Source: Bursaphelenchus xylophilus
Lineage: Eukaryota; Nematoda; Chromadorea; Rhabditida; Aphelenchoididae
NCBI GenBank assembly: GCA_904066235.2
Contig: CAJFCV020000005.1
Span: 2,108,001-2,172,000, forward strand
DNA: 64,000 nt
Reading direction: 5' to 3'
The notes under the pieces: model-generated
What the model saw: the letters and a program-made list of their open reading frames with translations, nothing else
Databases searched by the model: none
What the model was told of the DNA's origin: nothing
Shown here: positions 56,641 to 64,000 of the stretch, piece after piece
How positions within the stretch are numbered: position 1 is the first letter of the stretch
How the letters are laid out: every line of letters starts with the position of its first letter
Program-made: the position numbers and the translations under genes

Positions 56641-58758
56641 AACATGGAAACAGTTATTGATGCTCGATTTTTAGCACATTTGCTGGAGAAAAAACACAAA
56701 AAATTAATTTTAATACTAAAAAAAAATTAAAAATTTTCACCACGAGCGGTCGGCGACAATTTGTTTTGGAGTTTCGGCCCGCCTAACCATCCCTTCAGGC
56801 CGGGTTTTCCGAAATTTTCCGGACTGGGCCGGACCTACTAATTTCGCGGCCAGCTCCCGGTCTTTGATTTTCAAGCCCAGTTTTTGAATTTTCCAAGGAG
56901 TGGCAAAATTAGAAAAAATTCACTCGAAAATATTGCAAGATTACATCTTAAAAATAGATTTATTGTATTACATTACTATACCGATCAAGATGTTGTTAAT
57001 TTCTAACTCAAAAAAACAAATGAGAATTTCCACATATGCTTCTAGTGGATTGCTTGTTCCTTGGTCTGCATTGGCGATTGTTGTTGAGGCAGGGCACGTC
57101 AAGAAAAAATAAAACAAAAGCGCTCAAGCAATGAAAAATTCTTGGCATTCTGTTTCGGCGAAAGAATAATTTTTTGCTCCAAAGATAACCTGATTACACG
57201 ATGAAGATGGGGTAGAATGGGGTTATTGCATACATAAATTTGAAGCTGGACTCCTGCTTAACCTGAATATATATATTTCATATAAAAAATCGGTCGCCTT
57301 CTATCTGTTTGAAGCCTAAACTAACAACGCCTAAAAAATGTTACGATTTCGAGGATTTCTCTAAGATTTTCCCTCGCCCCTATTTGAAATTTCGTGGAAA
57401 CATAGTCTGGAACAAGGCGGATTTTTTGAGCCTAAAACGAAAGAAATCAAATGAGCCAGTTTCGAGATAGAAAATCTCTTCATTTTGCGCAATATTTCGC
57501 CTTTCCTCTGACTTCATCCAAAAAAACCGTCATTGAGACGGATTTTTTGGACACTTTCATAAGCGGGAACAGAATGCCAACTTTCGTGTTGAAAGGTAAC
57601 CCTTTGAGCGCAAAATCTTGACGTGCAGGGGCCTTCGGCACTTTTCGTAGCCACGGAAGGATCGGGGCACCTCCAGTGGAATTCAAGGGTCACAATACAG
57701 ACGCTAGAAAATAATGTATTGATATGTTTATTAGTGCAAAAATCCTTACGTTTATGTTAGTAATAAGACACATTATAGCCTCCAACGGGCACAGGCTGGA
57801 AAGTCCATAGCCTTCCGTATTACGAAAGCTTACATTTATTTGTTGAACCGTTTTGATTTACGTTCAACTTTTCAAAAAATTGCTTTCCCTGCTTACAGAT
57901 GGGCTCTTGTTTTTTTATTTCGTATGTCTCCCAAAAATGTGTTGCACTAGTAATGCCTAGAATTTTTATTCCTTTTCTAGAGCGTTGAACTCATTTGTGG
58001 CTAAAATTAACCTATTTGAAATTTGTTATGTCCGTTTCGTCAATTGGTTGGCCGAAACACGTCTACTGTACGTACTTTCTGTGTATATCATACGTAAGGT
58101 CGAAGATATTATAAGGAGCTGATATTAATACCTCTTACTTTTGGGCGAAAATGACGGTTGAAGTTATAAATCTGAAATTATAATTACGACTCAGTGTTTG
58201 TATCAAGAAAATTTCCAAGTTCCCTTCGAAATTGTTGTTGCGGAATAACAAAACATTCGAGCAGAAGTATTCGGCGATAATAGTCGTCATCCTTGATTCA
58301 TTTATTTTGTTTCAACATCTGCAGTTGCAATGGAATGGCGTAGGGTTCAAAATCTTTACGATAATATTATAACATTGGTGGTGAATGAATAGGGGTGTAG
58401 AATCCATATAATATCAGCGTAGCTTAAACAGTGTGTGTGTAAATCAATAAAATAATCCAATACAATAATCCAATACAATAGTCCAATACAATAATAAATA
58501 AGCCTTATGAAAACCAATAAATATTGAAGATTCCAAATTCCAAAAAGTACTTTGTTACCCATTGAATTATACCATCATTAGAACCATAATACCCAAAAGA
58601 CGAATATCCTGTTCAAAATGACAGTATACCAAATACCCCTGGAAGAAAATGAAATTATACCAAATACCCTGGAGGGAAAATATAAATACCAACTTTTTAC
58701 CAAAATACCAAAAGACTTATCATACTCTAACAGTTATCCTCTTACGCACATACCCTGT
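56641..58758. other. AT-rich stretch, no gene recognised
   Basis: No supported exon. A short AATCCAATACAAT-type tandem repeat (four units) occurs at 58,450-58,495, and two TACCAAATACCC phrases at 58,626-58,672. TTACG pentamers become frequent from 57,750 onward. Confidence 0.35.
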
Positions 58759-59252
58759 TCATAACAAATTCAAATGCTCCGCTGATGGTCCAGCCAAATA
58801 TGGACATCCATCTCCAACATCCTCAAAACGACCCACTGACGAGTATTTTTGTGCCATATACATCGGTAACAACAATATCGGTGCTTCTTCATCCCAGCGA
58901 TAACACTTGGCTCTCATTTCTGGGTACGCCACCGTTGACCTCACTATTACCACGTCGTTTTCACTTGGTCTCGGTGCTGTTCGCACAAACTGGTCGAATC
59001 CCATCGACAATTGTTCTTCCAAATTCCTTTGGAGCACTAACACCGCGCGGAAATGAGCGTCGGATGGAACTTCTCGATCTCTATAGTCCCTTGTGAAAAT
59101 TACCCTGGAGACGACCGCCCTCTCATCCCGGGTCCATGGTTGATAGTTTACCCGAAATCTTGTCGCAATACCCGCTGGGTGCGGTAAACCCGTTCTTTTC
59201 ATCTTTCTATGGTAGCCGCAGGCTTCTGATTCCTCAGCGTTTGGATTTTCAA
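58759..59252 (-). CDS. Terminal exon of an unidentified protein (163 aa)
   Basis: Behind a TAGCCAG acceptor the frame reads ENPNAEESEACGYHRKMKRT and continues for 163 codons to a stop at 58759. Composition is protein-like (VVIVRSTVAYPEMRAKCYRW, MGFDQFVRTAPRPSEN) and GC is higher than the flanks. No family is recognised. The upstream part of the gene must lie at higher coordinates, but I could not join it confidently. The first ATG within is at 59202. Confidence 0.4.
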
Positions 59253-60119
59253 CTGGCTAATCTCTACCACACTCCAATTCTTCTTCCAGTTTCGTATTAC
59301 GTGCATAGTGTCGTATAGTTGGAAATGACACTTCAGTCACGACAACCGGCATATCTTCAAATTTAATTTAAGCCTATAAGAAAACGTCTGACATGATTAA
59401 AATTACGATATGTTTACATCCTATTGTTTCTACTGAAGGTGATAATACTCGCTCATTCTTTAAGGCATTTTTACGACCAGGTATTGACCTAAGTTCAAGT
59501 TCTGAGCGGACGTCAGCTATTTTATAATATTTCTTATAATTTTATAGAATTTTCCTTAAAAAATTTCGTTTTTTTACGATTATGTCTTTGCGCATGTAGA
59601 ATCCCAGACGTCTTGCAAGAGCAGCTGAAAAAAATCCCCGGCTTCTTGTGGACACTAATGAGTAGTTTCTGTACAAACCTACTTTATATTCTAGAAACAA
59701 AAGTTGACTTTCTAAGTCTATTTTCTAACGAATTCTTCTACTAGACTGAGGACGGAGTCTCCCTCGCACCAGCGCTTTACGAAGAATTCTCGGCTAGCTT
59801 TTTCTTTTCTACCGATTGCTCGCGTTCAAAATCTCTTCTGCGTCTTCCTCCTTAACAAGTCTCGACATAAATTACGTGGAAGAGTATCATGTCAACTTCT
59901 TCCACTACAGATGGTGACTACCGTTTCGTTCGCTAAGGTTGGAGATCAATTACGATGTCTCTTTGCGGGTAGGAGTGCCGGGCTTACGTACATGAAAAGT
60001 CTATTCAATATTGCATTCTCTTCAGTCTTCCTTGCAGAAGAGTTTCCGGACATAATTTTGAGCTGATGGATTTTCAAAAATAGGTTTTACGGTCAAATAT
60101 TCACTAAATTGGGAATGAA

Positions 60120-60330
60120 ATATTCAAATATTTGTTTCAAAATATTGAAAACCCATTATACGACTTTAAATATATAGTAATATATATGATTATCATGAAA
60201 CATAAGACCAAAAATAAGCGATATATCATCATTATATGTCTCAAAACTTTTTCAAGTTTAAATAATATATAAAAAGTATATGTATTATATATATATGTAT
60301 TCAAAGTATAATAAATATATAAAATTAATT
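60120..60330. repeat. AT-rich TATATA low-complexity stretch
   Basis: Runs of TA/AT dinucleotides and ATATATATGT-like sequence; another such patch is at 62,330-62,410. No gene. Confidence 0.6.
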
Positions 60331-60848
60331 AAAACGAGGAAATTCTTACTCGCAAAAAAACGTTCTTCAACCTTTGATCTCCTCTTCATTCCAATATCTG
60401 AATGGCAAAGAAACGCGGAGCTTAAAGCAGAAAAAAGATTGCATAATTTTTTATTGCATAAAAAACTGAACATGCAGAAAAGAAGCCAGATATTTCTTAT
60501 CCTCGTTTTTTATACGATAGGTTACGCAATGACTTTTCAGAACTTTTGTCGAGGAATGACAACGTTTTTGAGAATCCGTCTTTGATTTTATACGATTACG
60601 TTCATGTTAACTTCTTTTCTTCTCTTCGTATTGGCCGACTGATACCATCGATGGCCTTTGCCGCTGCTTGGGCTTTACGTTTATTGCCCGGAACATGTAC
60701 GACAATTGGCCCAAGAGTGGTGCTCGAGGCTCACAATGCGAACATGGACAGTGCCATCCTTTTGTTTCAAATCCTTAGACTGTTGATTATGAGGAAGTTC
60801 GATTTCTCCAAAATTGGACTTCACTTTTCAGTAATGTATTGAAATTAC

Positions 60849-61000
60849 GTCCCGTTCTTCAGAAGGCATGTTTTGATTTCTCCAAAATTGCACATTTGAG
60901 CCAACTTTTCTGGTAGTGCGATAGACGGGATTTCGTTCAAGATCAGCGAATTCGATCATATATTCTTGAAGCTCTCTGAAATTCCACGTTTCGGTGTTGA
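60849..61000 (-). CDS. Exon-like segment, unknown protein
   Basis: Bounded by a CTTCTTTTAG acceptor (61,001 side) and a GAC-GTAATT donor. Open for 50 codons (NTETWNFRELQEYMIEFADL, ...TTRKVGSNVQFWRNQNMPS). It looks protein-coding but no domain is recognised and the neighbouring exons are not established. Confidence 0.3.
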
Positions 61001-61211
61001 CTAAAAGAAGCACTTCTTACGGACAAGTTGAACAAATTAGTATTCAATGACCGGTACTACGATATGCTTCGTATGCGTTGTTCGTTTACATTGTGTGAAA
61101 ATACAGATGTATGTTCCTTTTAAATTACGGCGATATAATCGACGAGATACAGGTTCTTTTTTCGTGTTTTCAGTTGTTAACACTCGTGAAAACTTTACGG
61201 AGTTTATCACG

Positions 61212-61461
61212 TTAACGTATTCCGAATTCTACGATTGAACCCACTGCCACTGATATATGGCCGTGAGACTCCCTGGAACCAAATTGAATAAATTCCGGCG
61301 CGTTACCATAGACCCAGAACAGTCTTGACTTGGCGGTCTTGCTCGATGAGTTCGTACCCCTCAGCCACGAATGAGTAGGAGATGGTGGAGGCGAACAGTT
61401 TGATTTCTTCACCAAGGGAGGTATGCGGGCGGTTTGGCAGCGGGGGTGGGTGCATACCCAA
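61212..61461 (-). CDS. Exon-like segment(s) with 34-bp putative intron
   Basis: After a GGTTTAG acceptor, 61461-61307 reads HTSLGEEIKLFASTISYSFV and ...YELIEQDRQVKTVLGL; with a 34-base GT...CCAG intron it continues in 61272-61212 as WESHGHISVAVGSIVEFGIR-stop. Without splicing, another frame is also open across the junction. Both options are uncertain; no family recognised. Confidence 0.25.
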
Positions 61462-62727
61462 CTAAACCAAATTACGGGGCATTGTATTTCCCCTACTGAA
61501 CCGGCATCACTACGAGTTGTTGTTAGGGATGTTTAATTAGTTTGCGATAAGCCACCTGGTGGAATTAAAGCCAAAAAGTGGTTTTTTCGCGGTTCGTACA
61601 GCGACATTTCTGGTTAGACCGGAAGGATTTCAACTGTGGTACGAACCTTTGTCGTGGTCTGGATGTCTGAAGTGACGAAACCTTTCAGAATCGAGACGGA
61701 TTTGGCCGAGTTCAGCTTTACAAATTGTCATTTGTTTCGCTTTGTTTCCCTCCTGTTACGTTCTTTTTCAACACGTAGCACGTATTAATTACGTTCTTTT
61801 TCAACACACAGCACGTATTAAGTTTATATTTACAAAATATAAATTTTTTAATAACGTTTATGTGAACGTCTGTCCGTCTTTTGTCAAGGACAGTACCCCG
61901 TCATACTGTGACGTTTTTTACAGCCCGGGTTTTGAACGAGTCGTTTGATGTTGATAATATCGATCACGCAATTGTCCATCATAAAATTAAAATTACGTCC
62001 CCGAATAATACGAGACGTTCGAATTCACAATAGAATATCTTCATGCTTGATCTTGCGGGATTACGTGAAATTTATCAATTCGACGTTGATATTCGCTTTG
62101 CCATATAATTAAATTCTGCGCTGATGATTAATGGAAATATAACGCTTGAGAAAAAACGCTTACGGGGTCTTCTGTGTTCGGTATTGGAAATGTACAGTCC
62201 AAATAAAAACACCTGGGGGTTGCGTCCCCAGTTTTTCTCTGATAACAAATAAAGGAAAAAAACGTAGATTTACTACACAATCACGTCTGTCATTACAATA
62301 CGTAAAAGTTCAAACAAAATCTTTATGTAATATATCAAACAAAAGAACATCCACATTATATTTTATTATATATAATATAATAATAGTATTATTTAAAAAA
62401 TATTAGTATATATGCAAAGCATTACTCAAAAATACTAAAAACAGAAAATGCGTCCTAAAAAATACACCTTATCGTTAGTTGTGTGAAATAAAGGTAATAG
62501 AAAATAAAAATGAAATGGAAGCTTTTCTTTTTTTCTGTTTTTCCACTAACCTCAAATTCTTTATAAGACAGAAAAAAAAAGAGGAAGCTTGGTGAACGTT
62601 GGTTGATTTACTGCGCAATGCATTCTTGTTTGTGGGCAGAAATAAATTCTTTTGAAAGTACAGAGTACTGTAAGTTTGTAAGGATGATAAAACCTTTACG
62701 TTGTTGCAGGACAACTTCAATACACTT

Positions 62728-62875
62728 CTATGAATGAAAGATACCATGACTGATATGTTGCCATTTCTGAGGTTTTCCATTTCCAAGAACATCAATTGCA
62801 TTAACTCCATCGTCATTAACAATAGAAAGGGGATTACATGGTAATTGTTCCAAAGCTATGTGTCGATGTCGAAAC
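62728..62875 (-). CDS. Exon-like segment ending in a stop, unknown protein
   Basis: A TATGCAG acceptor at 62,876-62,878 is followed by 49 open codons (FRHRHIALEQLPCNPLSIVN, ...NAIDVLGNGKPQKWQHIS) to a stop at 62728. It may be the last exon of a minus-strand gene whose earlier exon near 62,980-63,060 ends in a GTC-GTAATG donor; the phase of that join is unresolved. Confidence 0.3.
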
Positions 62876-63434
62876 CTGCATACGATCAGCAAAAAATACG
62901 ATATCGTGTGCTGAGTATGCTTCATAGGCGTTTTTCGTTCCCAATGCGTATAAAAAACGGATTTCTTTTAGGTTTAACATTACGACGTCGTGGTAAAGAC
63001 ATATTTGTGCGTTTTCTGTTGTTCGCATTGTCATATTACACGAATAAGATTCAGACTTCATTGTTATAATTATTATTTTATGGTAGGTTATTATTAAGGA
63101 ATACTTAATTGTCCGCAGTATATTTGCCTAACGACTTTTGGGCTCTCGAAAATAAATTTTCAATTAACATCTTCTTGATTTTATTTTTTATTTGATTACA
63201 TTTATTTTGCGTGTTTTCTTACGTGTGCTTCGGAAAATGTGTAGTCTAGTAAAAAAGTTGCTCTCGAACGTCGGTAATTTTACTCGCATTGCTGTACAAT
63301 GAGCCTGGGGGGGGGGGCTTTGGTAGCGGTAGTCTGGCCAATAAGATTCCCGCCTGCCTAACAGAACTCAGTAGTCAGACCTATGAATATTATTATTACG
63401 ATATATTTTTTATCGAAATAAAAGTGGGCGGGGG

Positions 63435-63500
63435 GCTTGGGTCGAATGTCGGGAGGCTCCGCCTTCTTTTCCGATCGGGTTAAAGTCTGCCGCGACATCC
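63435..63500. repeat. ~55-bp block shared with 33,245-33,310
   Basis: GTCGGGAGGCTCCGCCTTCT...CTGCCGCGACA, see the partner block. On the minus strand it lies in an open frame (MSRQTLTRSEKKAEPPDIRP) that is closed by a frameshift in the left-hand copy. Confidence 0.6.
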
Positions 63501-63599
63501 TCACACGGTACGTCGTTCGACGTCCTCGTCGAAATAGATTACGGGACTGTAATTTAGCAGGGTTTACACAACGCAAACAGAATACGAAAGTCACACAAG

Positions 63600-63622
63600 T
63601 GTAAATGATTTTATTGGTTTTC
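63600..63622 (-). terminator. Possible polyA signal AATAAA, minus strand
   Basis: The minus strand has CCAATAAAATC about 150 bases downstream of the stop codon at 63763, a plausible 3' end for the coiled-coil ORF. Confidence 0.35.
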
Positions 63623-63762
63623 GTACTCGAATTTTGGTATACACAAAACACATTTTGAAAAGATTCGACTCTTAATTCAGTCAGCCTCTCTGCAACACAC
63701 ATGGCCTGCTCCAAAGTAGTTCTTTTTCTTTGTTCACTATCTTCGTCGGACACTCCACCTTG

Positions 63763-63960
63763 CTATTCTGCTTTTTGTTGTTGTTCTTTGGCCGCTTTCC
63801 GCTTATAAAATTGCCGTTGTTTCCGGGCATGTGCGAGACGTAATTTGAGACCAGATATTTCGAGGTTTTTCCCGATTAACTTATTCTTCAGTTCTTCGAT
63901 GATATCATTTTTGTTGTTGCCTCGTAGTACGGATTTATGTTTATGTTTTCTATTATTCAC
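63763..63960 (-). CDS. C-terminal coiled-coil, Lys/Gln-rich fragment
   Basis: The open frame NKNDIIEELKNKLIGKNLEI...LRLAHARKQRQFYKRKAAKE ends at a stop at 63763. Heptad-like leucines and basic residues suggest a coiled coil of bZIP-like or structural type. No start within the window is convincing (the frame opens with GTG), so it is probably the 3' part of a gene extending beyond 64,000. No family recognised. Confidence 0.35.
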   Translation of the reverse strand: MNNRKHKHKSVLRGNNKNDIIEELKNKLIGKNLEISGLKLRLAHARKQRQFYKRKAAKEQQQKAE

Positions 63961-64000
63961 TCAACTATAATATTCTTGACGAGTTGTTTTTACTCCAAAT

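Noticed and set aside
57700..63600. All CGTAA sites as splice donors of one minus-strand gene
   Set aside because: Trying to join successive segments gave stops or wrong phase in most cases; only a few sites fit as donors, so the bias is left as an unexplained observation.

Overview
The window is nuclear DNA from a small invertebrate, most probably a nematode. Protein-coding genes are split by many introns, some of them short, with GT...TTTTAG or TTTCAG borders. Several start codons lie directly behind a splice acceptor, as expected for trans-spliced or 5'-UTR-spliced nematode messages. Recognisable proteins are typical animal proteins, the intergenic DNA is AT-rich, and non-autonomous DNA transposons are abundant. 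The species cannot be named from the sequence. No rRNA, CRISPR array or bacterial operon is present.

Layout. (1) 1-6,904, minus strand: 5' part of a single-pass membrane protein with a BRICHOS-like ectodomain; its 3' end runs off the left edge. (2) 6,905-15,477: gene-free, holding MITEs, foldback elements and a ~160-bp tandem array. (3) 15,478-18,141, minus: complete DEAD-box mRNA-export helicase UAP56/DDX39B (429 aa). (4) 19,375-25,136, minus: complete CSE1/exportin-2 (959 aa). (5) 25,694-26,599, plus: a small secreted cysteine-containing protein, divergent from CSE1. (6) 28,771-32,483, plus: calcineurin-B-homologous EF-hand protein (205 aa) whose introns carry a hAT-like MITE with an exact 8-bp target duplication and other elements. 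(7) 33,000-35,200, minus: a small zinc-binding-type gene with a duplicated 3' exon. (8) 37,390-55,760, minus: five tandem paralogs of a family with an N-terminal chromatin-reader-like module, a coiled coil and a BEN-like C-terminal domain, in two subtypes ordered A-A-B-A-B. (9) 56,700-64,000: a stretch unlike the rest, with exon-like minus-strand segments I cannot identify and a strong strand bias for the 5-mer TTACG.

Themes. UAP56 and CSE1 both serve nuclear export (mRNA export; importin-alpha recycling). The BEN-like cluster looks like a recently expanded family of nuclear regulators. Four of the five copies keep a C-terminal sumoylation-type motif. The third copy has lost its start codon, and about 3 kb of transposon DNA separates it from its presumed promoter. 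Most non-coding structure comes from related MITE families that share CAAGG-type ends and 3-bp TNA target duplications, some of which carry tRNA-like sequences, plus long palindromes and two short dispersed motifs that I cannot assign.
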